A stretch of 10,040 nucleotides of DNA from an uncultured Treponema sp. (GCA_937900125.1 CALCEK010000029.1:1-10040), one strand, 5' to 3'. Numbered from the stretch's first letter, positions 1 to 7,222 are shown. Notes: generated by a model not told the origin, from the sequence alone. Numbers and translations: made by a program.

Positions 1-2075
1 GTATGTGATTTTTGTCCTACCAAAGTTTCTTTATTTAAAAGATTCCCATTTATGTAAACCGAAAAATCCCCAGAATCAAAAGAGGCAAAATCTAAAGCGA
101 GCGTATTATTTTTTTGATTGTCAAATTTTAGTCGGTACAAAATGCTCGCCCCATCCTCAGTTGAAACTCTGCAATTTTTGTCAAGTTCCGCGTCAAAACT
201 TTGAATTGCATTTTTTCCTTCAAAGCCGTGTTCAATTTCACTTTGCTGGCGGGCAACTTCCACAACGTCAAGCGTGTTTTTTGCTGAAATTGATTCTGAA
301 TCAGTTTTTTTGTCTGAAGAAAAATATGCGCAGTAACGTGCATGGTGGATTTGGTAAAATGGTTTTAATAAAAATTGGGTTTTACCATCTGATAAATATT
401 TTGAATCAATTTTGAACAAAAGTTTAGAGCGGTCAAGCGTAGAAATCCATTTTTCAGGGGATTCTTGGGCGCAAGTAACGTATGGAACGGAAAGCGGCGC
501 GTCATTTATGTACACCAGTTGTTCGTCCACAATGTCAACAGGAATTTTTAAATCCTGCAATTCAGCGGCAAGCACAATAGGTCCAAAAAATACGCTAAAA
601 TTTCCAGAGCCATCGCGTGTGTGCCTAAGATAAAGATTCATCGGGAAGCGTAGCGAAATATTTGTATCCGCAGTGAGTGCACCATAATTTAAATAGTCGC
701 TTTGTGCCGCGCTAGATTCTTTTTTTGTCCAAGAAGGATTTCGCACTTTTAGAGAAAGCGGTTTTTCTCCCGCGTGCAAAACCCGAATCGAAAGCTCATC
801 AGAATAAGGAAAATCGGTTTCAAGAGAAAGAGTCCAGCCAAATTTTGTTTTTATCGTTGACGGAATAAACAGATTCACAAAAAGCGTGTCGTCATACTCG
901 GAGGCAACAAAACGATTGTAGCGTTCAGGATTTTCAAGTCCCGTTCCCGTGCAACACCACATTGCGTTATCGTGCGAACCGTAAACTTTAAAAGATGCGG
1001 GCTGCAAAGAAACAAAATATGTTTTTGCGCCACTTTTTGGGTCTTGCGAAGACAAAATGTGATTGTAAATAGCACGTTCGTAAAAGTCTGCCGTGCGAGA
1101 ATCTTTGTTCCAAGCAAAAATGTGTTCGGCGAGTTCAAGCATATTGTAAGTGTTGCAAGTTTCCGCTGTGTCGCGGGCAAGTGGCTCGTCTAACAATTTT
1201 CCAAAATGCTCGCCCTTAGAGTTTCCGCCGATTGCGTAACTGCGATTTTCTGTTACGGTTTTAAAGAAAAACTCGACTGCCGTGCGATATTCATTTTTTT
1301 GCGTAAGTTCGTAAAGGCGGCAAAGACCTAAAATTTTTGGAATCTGGGTGTTTGCGTGATAACCCTGCAAAACGTCTTTTTGTTGGCGGAGCGGTTCAAA
1401 AATTTCTTTGTGAATCCAGCGTTCCGCTTCTTTTAGATATTTTTCGTTTTTGGTGATTCCATAAAGGTCGGCAAAAACTTTTAACATTCCGCCGTGTTCG
1501 CAATAGAGCATTTTTTGTATTTCTTCATCGCTCATTTTGCTCGTTCCCTCTATTGCCCAATCTGCCATTTTTGTTACGATTTTAAGTGCGTCCTCGTTTT
1601 GCGCAAAAATGAATGCGTCCAAAAGTCCCGCATAAATTTTATGGATGGAATACCAAGGAACCCACCAATCTGCGAGTGAAAATCGTTCCACACTAAAATT
1701 TCCTTTTGCCGAAAACACCGTGTCAAATGGCGTAGACGGGCTTCCGCCCAAATAACCGTCCGCGCGTTGAATTTCCTTTAGCGAAGAAATTGTGTAGTCT
1801 AATTTTTCTTTTGCTTCTTTTGAATGAGTTTGAAAATAAAATCCCGAAAGAGCGGAAATATAATGCCCTAAAAGATGCCCTTGAATCTGCCGACTTTCCC
1901 AACCGCCATAGGGTAAAGCCTTTGGCAATTTTCCAAGTGCGGAATAAACGGGCGACAAAAATCTGTCAGCGTCAAAAGAAAGCACGTAATCTAAACCCAC
2001 ACGCTGCGATAAAGCAAACAATGTGTCTTTTTTTAGTTCAATGTTAATGTATTCTGGATTTTGTACATTACCCAT
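1..2075 (-). CDS. GH127/DUF1680 beta-L-arabinofuranosidase-like glycoside hydrolase (3' end cut by window edge)
   Basis: I translated this frame from ATG 2075 to the left edge; the parts checked codon by codon are open and the rest read as continuous protein: 691 full codons with no stop seen. The start follows AGGAG at 5 nt. Family marks in order: YGGWESRQIQGHLLGHY near residues 56-72, an ETCNTYNM block with Glu305 and Cys307, and MWCCTGTG with Cys374-Cys375. In characterised GH127 enzymes such as HypBA1, a Glu, a Cys and a Cys-Cys pair bind zinc, and one Cys of the pair is the nucleophile; all four are present. The family removes terminal beta-L-arabinofuranose from plant glycans or glycoproteins. 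There is no signal peptide, so the enzyme is probably cytoplasmic and acts on imported oligosaccharides. From about residue 600 (VVEVARQQSEIEHGF) an extra beta-rich C-terminal domain begins, as in the longer DUF1680 proteins. The true C-terminus lies outside. Substrate is inferred. Confidence 0.88.
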   Translation of the reverse strand, partial: MGNVQNPEYINIELKKDTLFALSQRVGLDYVLSFDADRFLSPVYSALGKLPKALPYGGWESRQIQGHLLGHYISALSGFYFQTHSKEAKEKLDYTISSLKEIQRADGYLGGSPSTPFDTVFSAKGNFSVERFSLADWWVPWYSIHKIYAGLLDAFIFAQNEDALKIVTKMADWAIEGTSKMSDEEIQKMLYCEHGGMLKVFADLYGITKNEKYLKEAERWIHKEIFEPLRQQKDVLQGYHANTQIPKILGLCRLYELTQKNEYRTAVEFFFKTVTENRSYAIGGNSKGEHFGKLLDEPLARDTAETCNTYNMLELAEHIFAWNKDSRTADFYERAIYNHILSSQDPKSGAKTYFVSLQPASFKVYGSHDNAMWCCTGTGLENPERYNRFVASEYDDTLFVNLFIPSTIKTKFGWTLSLETDFPYSDELSIRVLHAGEKPLSLKVRNPSWTKKESSAAQSDYLNYGALTADTNISLRFPMNLYLRHTRDGSGNFSVFFGPIVLAAELQDLKIPVDIVDEQLVYINDAPLSVPYVTCAQESPEKWISTLDRSKLLFKIDSKYLSDGKTQFLLKPFYQIHHARYCAYFSSDKKTDSESISAKNTLDVVEVARQQSEIEHGFEGKNAIQSFDAELDKNCRVSTEDGASILYRLKFDNQKNNTLALDFASFDSGDFSVYINGNLLNKETLVGQKSH

Positions 2076-2121
2076 AAAATCTCCTCTCTTTATGAAAACC
2101 TCTAAAAATCGCAATTTTTTA

Positions 2122-2151
2122 AATGTAAAGTAAAATCCGATTTTTCGTCAA
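2122..2151 (-). promoter_or_regulatory. Probable promoter of the GH127 gene with a palindrome in the spacer
   Basis: On the minus strand TTGACG (2151-2146) and TACATT (2127-2122) are separated by 18 nt, about 47 nt upstream of the GH127 start. The spacer contains the near-perfect palindrome AAAATC-C-GATTTT (2132-2144), which could be an operator. The -35 is good and the -10 is moderate. No transcript data support it. Confidence 0.35.
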
Positions 2152-2180
2152 TAGCAACAAAAACTCGCGGATTCGCTTGC

Positions 2181-2209
2181 TTGATAAATTGCAAAATTCA
2201 GTGTATACT
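2181..2209 (+). promoter_or_regulatory. Sigma-70 type promoter of the lipoprotein metalloprotease gene
   Basis: TTGATA (2181-2186) and TATACT (2204-2209) are 17 nt apart, each with one mismatch to consensus. A start near 2216 would give a leader of about 35 nt ending in the Shine-Dalgarno before ATG 2252. This argues against the longer reading frame from 2177, which would begin inside the promoter. Confidence 0.65.
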
Positions 2210-2251
2210 AAGATTACCTATTTTAAGCTCGCTATCACTAGGGAGGGGTAT

Positions 2252-4081
2252 ATGAAAAATGCAAAATTAGTTTTGGGAAGTTTTTTGGCACTTTCTTTTT
2301 CGGTGAGTTTTACAGCTTGCTCTTGGCTTTGGGACGAAGTTGCAACGGCAACAACATCTTTTCTTGGCATAGAAGATACTTCTTCGGGAGAGGACGAAAG
2401 CGATTCAACCTATGTTAAACACCTTGGGGATTCTGAGAGCATAACATTGTCTGGTGTAAACGGAAAAATCATTATGTATGCAAATTTTAATAAAGCTTCT
2501 CCAGATGATTCAAGTTCAACTTACAACGATAATATGTCAATTCCGACATCGTATCAGCGTTATGTAACTGATTCAAGCGGAATAACAAGTGTAAGTTCTT
2601 CCCAAATAGTAACCTACACTTCTTCAAGCACTCGAAGCATTGCAGAACTTGAATCCGATTCCCCAAAAGCTCAAATTCGCCACTTTATTCCGCCAAAAGA
2701 CATTCCAACGCAAGATGCCCGCAGTGTCTCCGCTACCGCCCCACTTTTAAGCGTAACAAATAATTCATATAGCGATTTTACCGTTGGAACAAGTACAAAA
2801 ACCTTTTATGTTGACAATGATTATAATATATCAACATTTGTCCAAAAATCCGCTACTTTGCGCGGAAAAGCTTCCTATGATGGCGGCGGAGTGCTTGTTT
2901 GGGTAGTGGACTCCAACTATACAAGTTCAAGTTCTGGAAATCAAGTAAGTGCAAATCTTGCACAAACGCTTGCAGACTGTTTTGCAAAATACAGTAACCA
3001 TGAGCGTGGCGTTTTTGGAAGTGAAAGTGACGATTTATACACAAGCAGCGGAACAAAAGTCGGCAGTATGTCAAGTTACAGCGAAACTGGAAATCTTGTT
3101 AATATAATAATTTACGACATCGGAAACGACTATGGTAACAATAGTTCGCAAACTTCTGGCGTTGTAGGCTACTTTTACGCAAAAGATTACCTTACAAATG
3201 CAAGCTATTCTAACTTGGGAAAATATTTCTACATAGATGCGGCGTATTGTAATTACAACGAAAGTAAAAGTGACTATTCAGGAAACAGCGACAAGCCAAG
3301 CGGAACAGTTATTTCTACACTTTTCCACGAATTTCAGCACATGATAAATTTCAATCAGAAAAATATTTTAAACGACGTTTCCCCTGCCGCTTGGTACAAT
3401 GAAATGCTTTCTATGCTTTCGGAAGATATGATGTATCAAATGCTAAGCAATGGAGGTTTTTCTCCAGAATCCCCTGCAGAAGGGCGACTTCCTGTTTTTA
3501 ATTGCGCATACTTTTATTCAGGCATAGACGAATACCTCCCCTCCCCATATTCTGCATATTCATATTCTACAGCTTACGCATTTGGCGCATACATTGCCCG
3601 CGCTTTTGGAGGCTCTGAGCTTGTAAAAAAAATAAGCCAAAACTCATCTGTTGATATGACTTCTATTTTAAACGCAATTTCTGCGCAAACGGGCAAATCT
3701 TACAGCGAACGGCAACTGTTTAAGGAATATTTGCAGGCTTGCGTTTTTAGAACAGATTTTTCTTCCGAACATTCGCTCCCGACCTTTAACAAAGAGGGCG
3801 ATTCACTTACTGCAAACGGCTATACAAGTGTTATGAACGCAATAGATTTGTTTAGCACAACGTACAGCCCCGCTACGCTAAATTCAAAGTACGCATTCAC
3901 GGGGCCTGTTATTTGGAAAAACGGAGCGCAAACAGGCACAACGCTTAGACCGCATGGTTTTAACATTCACCTTGTGGGACAAGCCTCGCAAGACACAGTA
4001 ACGCTCACTTTTTCAAGCAAGCAGGCTGCCAACGAAGATGTTGTAATTTACATTCAAGATTCGTTTAGCAATTCTAATTAA
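2252..4081 (+). CDS. Exported lipoprotein metallopeptidase, M30 (hyicolysin)-like
   Basis: 609 residues from ATG 2252, chosen over an in-frame start at 2177 because GGGAGGGG lies just upstream and a signal peptide starts exactly here. Residues 1-22 are a lipoprotein signal with FTAC at 20-23; Phe at -3 is unusual outside spirochaetes, whose lipobox is relaxed. A Ser/Thr-rich stretch follows. The peptidase core carries HEFQH at 359-363 (His359, Glu360, His363) in TLFHEFQHMINF, then WYNEMLSMLSED at 381-392. Glu384, 21 residues after the second His, is a good gluzincin-type third zinc ligand. The family assignment rests on this motif and the overall layout. Expected site is the periplasm or cell surface, anchored by lipid; substrate unknown. 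It is probably co-transcribed with the small exported protein 50 bp downstream. Confidence 0.75.
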   Translation: MKNAKLVLGSFLALSFSVSFTACSWLWDEVATATTSFLGIEDTSSGEDESDSTYVKHLGDSESITLSGVNGKIIMYANFNKASPDDSSSTYNDNMSIPTSYQRYVTDSSGITSVSSSQIVTYTSSSTRSIAELESDSPKAQIRHFIPPKDIPTQDARSVSATAPLLSVTNNSYSDFTVGTSTKTFYVDNDYNISTFVQKSATLRGKASYDGGGVLVWVVDSNYTSSSSGNQVSANLAQTLADCFAKYSNHERGVFGSESDDLYTSSGTKVGSMSSYSETGNLVNIIIYDIGNDYGNNSSQTSGVVGYFYAKDYLTNASYSNLGKYFYIDAAYCNYNESKSDYSGNSDKPSGTVISTLFHEFQHMINFNQKNILNDVSPAAWYNEMLSMLSEDMMYQMLSNGGFSPESPAEGRLPVFNCAYFYSGIDEYLPSPYSAYSYSTAYAFGAYIARAFGGSELVKKISQNSSVDMTSILNAISAQTGKSYSERQLFKEYLQACVFRTDFSSEHSLPTFNKEGDSLTANGYTSVMNAIDLFSTTYSPATLNSKYAFTGPVIWKNGAQTGTTLRPHGFNIHLVGQASQDTVTLTFSSKQAANEDVVIYIQDSFSNSN

Positions 4082-4131
4082 TTTTTTTGGAATTGGGTTT
4101 TTGTTTTTTTTGAGGAGTTTAAATAGTAAAA

Positions 4132-4572
4132 ATGAAACATAAAAAAGGACTTTTATTACTTTGCACTTTTTTTGCAACTTTGGGATTCTCAACGATTACA
4201 GCTTTTGCGGGCGGAAAAAAGGATTCGCAAAATGGGGCAACAAACGTACCTACAGGCTCTGCTGAAGAAATTATTGGAACAAAACCATATTATGGCGAAG
4301 GCGGAGGTCGCGGTGGCGGCACGCCCTCAAACGATACTATTCACGCAAAAACTCTTTTGGGAACAGCAAAAGTTTCAGGCACAAAGAAAAAGCCCGTTGC
4401 ATTTTTAAGCATTTCAGAAAGCGCAAATGAAAAGACATTGCAATTAGATTTTTCCACAATGGACACAGAGCCAAAAGCAAAAAAAATCCTAGCCCTAGAC
4501 GGAAAAACGCTAACTGTAAGCGGCTGGCAAGAAAACGGAATCTTTTACGTCTTAGATTACACCGAATTTTAG
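4132..4572 (+). CDS. Small exported protein of unknown function with glycine-rich linker
   Basis: 146 residues. Residues 1-26 form a signal peptide (MKHKK, a hydrophobic run, then AFA before Gly27), so the mature protein is periplasmic or secreted. Mature residues 27-34 (GGKKDSQN) are polar; residues 55-63 are glycine-rich (GEGGGRGGG). The last 75 residues are predicted beta-rich, ending LTVSGWQENGIFYVLDYTEF, which could be a small OB-like barrel, but no family is recognised. The only Shine-Dalgarno (GAGGAG at 4112-4117) is 14 nt from the ATG, longer than ideal; no better in-frame start was found because TAA lies at 4120. Its position 50 bp after the metallopeptidase gene suggests one transcript and perhaps a shared role at the envelope. 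Confidence 0.7.
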   Translation: MKHKKGLLLLCTFFATLGFSTITAFAGGKKDSQNGATNVPTGSAEEIIGTKPYYGEGGGRGGGTPSNDTIHAKTLLGTAKVSGTKKKPVAFLSISESANEKTLQLDFSTMDTEPKAKKILALDGKTLTVSGWQENGIFYVLDYTEF

Positions 4573-4586
4573 CCCGCCCCTCACGC

Positions 4587-5456
4587 CTAAGAATCGAGTG
4601 TTTTTTGCATACTTAAGGCAGCTTCGGCAATTTGAGAAAGTTCTTCGCGGGTCATATTTTCTTTGTGTTTTAACATAGAAACTGGCACTCCGTAGGCTTT
4701 TTCTAAATCAGTGTCAGTCATAACTTCTTCTGGAGTGCCGTAAGCTATTGTGCGGTCGGGATAAAACAAAAGCACTTCTTTTGCAAATTTTCGCGTTAAA
4801 TCTAGCTCGTGCATAGAAATAAAAATTGCGGTGTTCGTTTTTTCGTGAAAAGTCCGCAAATAAGAAAGAGCTTTTTCTTTTTGCTTTTCTTCCATGGCGA
4901 ATAGCGGTTCGTCCATAAAAATAGCCACACTTCCGTATAGTAAACTAAATGCAAGTAAAACCCGCTGAATTTCGCCCTTACTTAATTCAATTAGGCGGTG
5001 ATTTAAAATAGAAGAAAGTTCAAAGTTTTCTATACACTCGTCTAGTAAATCGTGAGATGTGGTGTTTTCAGAAAGAACCCCTCGGGCAGTCCCCTTAAAA
5101 TTGCCAGCTTTGTACACTTGAGTGAGCAGTTCAAAAACCGAGTCGCCACTCTCAAATTCCATATTTTGATAAATCACTGAGGCGCAAAGATTTTTTTCAG
5201 TTTCGTTTAAGCTTGCAATCTTCCGCCCAAAAAGCAAACAATGCCCATTTTGCGGAAGCAATCGCCCAGAAGCAAGAAGCAAAAATGTGCTTTTTCCAGA
5301 ACCGTTTGGACCTATCAAACTGGTAAAACCGCTCGGAATTTTCCCCGAAAAATGCTCAAAAATCGGCTGTGACTTTACAATTTGCCCTTCGGTGTCAACA
5401 ATATCCTCGTCATCTGGATAGGTAAAACTTACATCGCAAAATTCAATACAATCCAT
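4587..5456 (-). CDS. ABC transporter ATP-binding protein, FecE/siderophore-iron type
   Basis: 289 residues from ATG 5456. Motifs in order: aromatic A-loop Tyr13, an acidic insertion (about 15-28), Walker A GPNGSGKST at 49-57, Q-loop Gln97, signature LSKGEIQRV at 158-166, Walker B VAIFMDEP at 177-184 with Glu183, and switch His216 (ISMHELDL). The tail (YGTPEEVMTDTDLEKAYGV) resembles FecE/HmuV-type subunits that power import of iron chelates, haem or cobalamin. The signature has LSKGE instead of LSGGE. An upstream TTG would add six residues but has no ribosome site. No permease or binding protein is in the window, so the partner is elsewhere or the protein has another role. It converges with the gene ending at 4572 after only 14 bp. 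Confidence 0.85.
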   Translation of the reverse strand: MDCIEFCDVSFTYPDDEDIVDTEGQIVKSQPIFEHFSGKIPSGFTSLIGPNGSGKSTFLLLASGRLLPQNGHCLLFGRKIASLNETEKNLCASVIYQNMEFESGDSVFELLTQVYKAGNFKGTARGVLSENTTSHDLLDECIENFELSSILNHRLIELSKGEIQRVLLAFSLLYGSVAIFMDEPLFAMEEKQKEKALSYLRTFHEKTNTAIFISMHELDLTRKFAKEVLLFYPDRTIAYGTPEEVMTDTDLEKAYGVPVSMLKHKENMTREELSQIAEAALSMQKTLDS

Positions 5457-5462
5457 ACAACA

Positions 5463-5491
5463 AAAATAGCCCAAAATCAGCGTTTTTTCAA
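5463..5491 (-). promoter_or_regulatory. Candidate promoter of the ABC ATPase gene, giving a leaderless mRNA
   Basis: On the minus strand TTGAAA (5491-5486) and TATTTT (5468-5463) are 17 nt apart. The -10 ends 6 nt before ATG 5456, so a start 7 nt downstream would fall on the A of the ATG. No Shine-Dalgarno is present. Confidence 0.45.
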
Positions 5492-5527
5492 GGTGTAAGC
5501 AAAAAGGATGCCGCCGCTCCCTATCCC

Positions 5528-5836
5528 CTACCCTTCAAAATGTACTTTAAGTTTTTCGTAGAATTCCCTTAGAAGCTTGTATTCTGTAAGAATCCTCTCG
5601 TTTGAGGCAGGTTCAGAAGCAGAGTCTGCGGAAGCAAAAAAATCAGCGGGGGTAATCTTAAGCACCTGCGCAATCAGAAGCATAAGGTCGAACGAAGGCT
5701 TTGCAAGACCGCACTCAATGTTACCAATCGTGCCTGTTGCCACATCGCATTTTTCGGCAAGCTCCGACTGCGACAAGCCCCTTATTCTCCTGTAATATTT
5801 AAGATTCTTGATAAAATCCTGCTGATATTTATCCAT
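5528..5836 (-). CDS. XRE-family helix-turn-helix transcriptional regulator
   Basis: 102 residues. Residues 8-65 form a Cro/C1-type HTH domain: LSQSELAEKCDVATGTIGNI (21-40) holds the two DNA-contacting helices, followed by ECGLAKPSFDLMLLIAQVL. After about residue 70 comes a Ser/Ala-rich linker and a short helix (RILTEYKLLREFYEKLKV) that could serve in dimerisation. It resembles stand-alone repressors that bind their own promoter region. The gene is divergent from the exported protein at 5964 over a 127-bp region containing two inverted repeats, so repression of that gene and of itself is a reasonable inference. The ABC ATPase follows 71 bp downstream on the same strand but has its own promoter-like sequence. 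Confidence 0.85.
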   Translation of the reverse strand: MDKYQQDFIKNLKYYRRIRGLSQSELAEKCDVATGTIGNIECGLAKPSFDLMLLIAQVLKITPADFFASADSASEPASNERILTEYKLLREFYEKLKVHFEG

Positions 5837-5844
5837 ACGAAATC

Positions 5845-5850
5845 AGTATA
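5845..5850 (-). promoter_or_regulatory. -10 element of the XRE regulator gene close to its start codon
   Basis: TATACT on the minus strand ends 8 nt before ATG 5836; no Shine-Dalgarno lies between. The -35 region (around TGTCAA) is poor, which suits a weak or regulated promoter. The predicted transcript would have a leader of about 2 nt. Confidence 0.4.
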
Positions 5851-5867
5851 AAGTGAAGTTTTTGAAT

Positions 5868-5896
5868 TTGACATAATATATAATTGGGAATATAAT
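5868..5896 (+). promoter_or_regulatory. Perfect-consensus sigma-70 promoter for the gene at 5964
   Basis: TTGACA (5868-5873), 17 nt, TATAAT (5891-5896): every base matches consensus. The start should lie near 5903, giving a leader of about 60 nt. ATTGG (5883-5887) and CCAAT (5905-5909) form an inverted repeat across the -10 and start region, and AATATAATA is repeated at 5889-5897 and 5907-5915. A promoter this strong next to a repressor gene is likely to be held off by that repressor. Confidence 0.75.
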
Positions 5897-5921
5897 AAAA
5901 CTTACCAATATAATATGTAGT

Positions 5922-5947
5922 TTCCGATATAAATCAAATATCTGGAA
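5922..5947. promoter_or_regulatory. Inverted repeat in the leader of the 5964 gene: operator or hairpin
   Basis: TTCCGATAT (5922-5930) pairs with ATATCTGGAA (5938-5947), with one extra T in the right arm and a 7-nt spacer. It lies between the predicted transcription start and the Shine-Dalgarno GGGGG (5954-5958). It may be the binding site of the adjacent XRE protein, or an mRNA hairpin next to the ribosome site. Confidence 0.4.
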
Positions 5948-5963
5948 TTCAAAGGGGGCTGTA

Positions 5964-6593
5964 ATGAAAAAGAAGTTAATCGTGCTCATTTCCTGTGTTG
6001 AACTGCTGTCTTCTGTTATGTATGCTCAGACACTTTCGGTCATATCGGAGGATAGTACTCAAAAAACCAAGATTGTGTTTAACGCAGTGAATAACAAGAG
6101 TGCGGATATTTACCAGATTATGGGAACTTCTTATGCGACTGGAATGTCTAGTGGGGTAACAGTTTCTTCTGGTGGTGGATATGCTACATCAGTTGGAAGT
6201 TCATCTATGAGTGGGTCGAATTACAGATTTATTTGCCAAACTCCAAACGAGCTTGAATTTGATTCTGGGCAGTTAAAATTGTCGGTTTGGGATAAACCGA
6301 CTTATTATGGTAGTTCAATTTTTACCATTTCTGCTACGGGATGTACTCAGTATTGGGATGTCAAAGCGGATAGCCCTGGACTTTATCAAGGTGGTATTTG
6401 GGTTTTGTCCGGTGGGCTTGCTATCGGAGGAGGAATTATTATAGGTTCTGTTATTTCTTCAGCACTTGCCCTAAGAGTTCCAGGAGGTCTGCTTGCTGCT
6501 GGTATTGTTACTTCAGTTGTCGGTCTTGGTGCTGGTATTCCTATGATGGTTGCTGGGAAGTCAAAAGTTACGCTTGTCAGAATTGATTACTAA
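5964..6593 (+). CDS. Exported protein with two C-terminal glycine-rich transmembrane segments, function unknown
   Basis: 209 residues; ATG is 5 nt after GGGGG. Residues 1-21 form a signal peptide (MKKK, hydrophobic core, cleavage after MYA). The middle is Ser/Gly/Thr-rich (residues 53-85) and predicted beta-rich. Residues about 144-168 and 174-197 are two hydrophobic segments dense in glycine (GGGIIIG; GLGAG), separated by ALRVPGG, then a short basic tail ending TLVRIDY. Glycine spacing of this kind favours close helix packing in membranes. No family is recognised. It could be an envelope stress or membrane-active protein; its consensus promoter and divergent XRE repressor suggest expression that is normally off and switched on strongly. 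Two short coding regions follow on the same strand. Confidence 0.75.
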   Translation: MKKKLIVLISCVELLSSVMYAQTLSVISEDSTQKTKIVFNAVNNKSADIYQIMGTSYATGMSSGVTVSSGGGYATSVGSSSMSGSNYRFICQTPNELEFDSGQLKLSVWDKPTYYGSSIFTISATGCTQYWDVKADSPGLYQGGIWVLSGGLAIGGGIIIGSVISSALALRVPGGLLAAGIVTSVVGLGAGIPMMVAGKSKVTLVRIDY

Positions 6594-6614
6594 ACTTTTT
6601 ATGGGAGAGTGTTT

Positions 6615-6701
6615 ATGAAAAAGCGACCTTGCAAAATATGTGCGGACTGCATCCAGAGCGGTGGAAAATCAGAAGGAATACTTTACGGGGTCGCTTGCTA
6701 A
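6615..6701 (+). CDS. Possible 28-residue cysteine-rich miniprotein
   Basis: The ATG at 6615 follows GGGAGAG (6603-6609) at 5 nt, one of the better ribosome sites in the window. The product MKKRPCKICADC... has Cys6, Cys9 and Cys12 (C-x2-C-x2-C) and a C-terminal Cys28, with a basic start. It begins 21 bp after the 5964 gene and would share its transcript. Three closely spaced cysteines plus a fourth suggest metal binding or disulphides, but no known family matches. It may instead be a chance reading frame or the remnant of a longer gene. Confidence 0.4.
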   Translation: MKKRPCKICADCIQSGGKSEGILYGVAC

Positions 6702-6802
6702 CGATGTGTTCCAAGTTCGTCGCTCTCGTGGGTGACTTTCACACACATATCGCACACGATTTTGGGCAAAAAGGACGCGGCAAAACGTGGCAAAACGCGC
6801 TC

Positions 6803-6831
6803 TTGATTTTAAGTTTATTTTCGGCAATAAT
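6803..6831 (+). promoter_or_regulatory. Candidate promoter directly before the gene at 6837
   Basis: TTGATT (6803-6808) and AATAAT (6826-6831) are 17 nt apart, and the -10 ends 5 nt before ATG 6837. No Shine-Dalgarno is visible. A leaderless transcript is predicted. Just upstream GGCAAAACG is repeated at a 10-bp step (6779-6787, 6789-6797). Confidence 0.35.
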
Positions 6832-6836
6832 AGGCT

Positions 6837-7202
6837 ATGTCGATTTTTAGTACAATTTTTGGGAAAGATGATTCTAAAAAAAAAGAACCTTCGCTAATTG
6901 ACCAGATTTTTTCTTCCACTTCCCTGCTCGAACAAAAATCTGAAATGCTAAATGATTCTTGGGCGGAGCAAAAGGGTCGCATTAAAGAAATTAGCGCAGA
7001 AATGCGACTTTTTACCGACAGTAACGAAATTGCGGCGGCAAAATTTGAGCAAGACATTTTGGGAAAGTTGACTGCCGTTTCTACCGCTTGCGATGGGGCA
7101 ATTTCTGGAAAACAAAATGCAAAAATCACCCTTGACCGCCAATTAAACGAGCTTGTAACTTCCGTTCATTCGCGCACAAGTATTGAAAAGCGCAAAGCGT
7201 AA
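6837..7202 (+). CDS. Small helical protein of unknown function
   Basis: 121 residues, no signal peptide and no membrane segment, so cytoplasmic. The N-terminus (MSIFSTIFGKDDSKKKEP) is polar. Residues about 20-115 read as amphipathic helix with heptad-like spacing (LLEQKSEMLNDSWAEQKGRI, EISAEMRLF, KFEQDILGKLTAVSTAC), typical of coiled-coil proteins; the end is basic (SRTSIEKRKA). No family is recognised. The reading frame is credible because it fills the space up to the convergent Sir2 gene and its codon use resembles neighbours. The start has no Shine-Dalgarno; a promoter-like pair sits immediately before it. It may be transcribed alone or as the last gene of the group starting at 5964. Confidence 0.6.
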   Translation: MSIFSTIFGKDDSKKKEPSLIDQIFSSTSLLEQKSEMLNDSWAEQKGRIKEISAEMRLFTDSNEIAAAKFEQDILGKLTAVSTACDGAISGKQNAKITLDRQLNELVTSVHSRTSIEKRKA

Positions 7203-7222
7203 GTTAAACGTGCGTTGTAACT
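7202..7222. terminator. Hairpin between convergent genes, possible bidirectional terminator
   Basis: AGTTA plus AACG pairs with CGTT plus TAACT around a 2-nt centre, with one bulged G. It spans exactly the gap between the stop of the 6837 gene and the stop of the Sir2 gene. There is no T-run on either side, so intrinsic termination is uncertain. Confidence 0.25.

Noticed and set aside
2177..2251. N-terminal 25-residue extension of the metallopeptidase
   Set aside because: It would start upstream of the predicted promoter -35 and place the signal peptide internally; the Shine-Dalgarno is at 2241-2248, before ATG 2252.
5490..5530. Terminator between the XRE gene and the ABC ATPase gene (GGAT...ATCC followed by TTTTT)
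   Set aside because: The stem is only four base pairs with a 13-nt loop, too weak to call.
6629..6850. 73-codon plus-strand frame between the 5964 gene and the 6837 gene
   Set aside because: It overlaps the 28-residue frame, which has a far better ribosome site, and shows no domain; it runs into the start of the 6837 gene in another frame.
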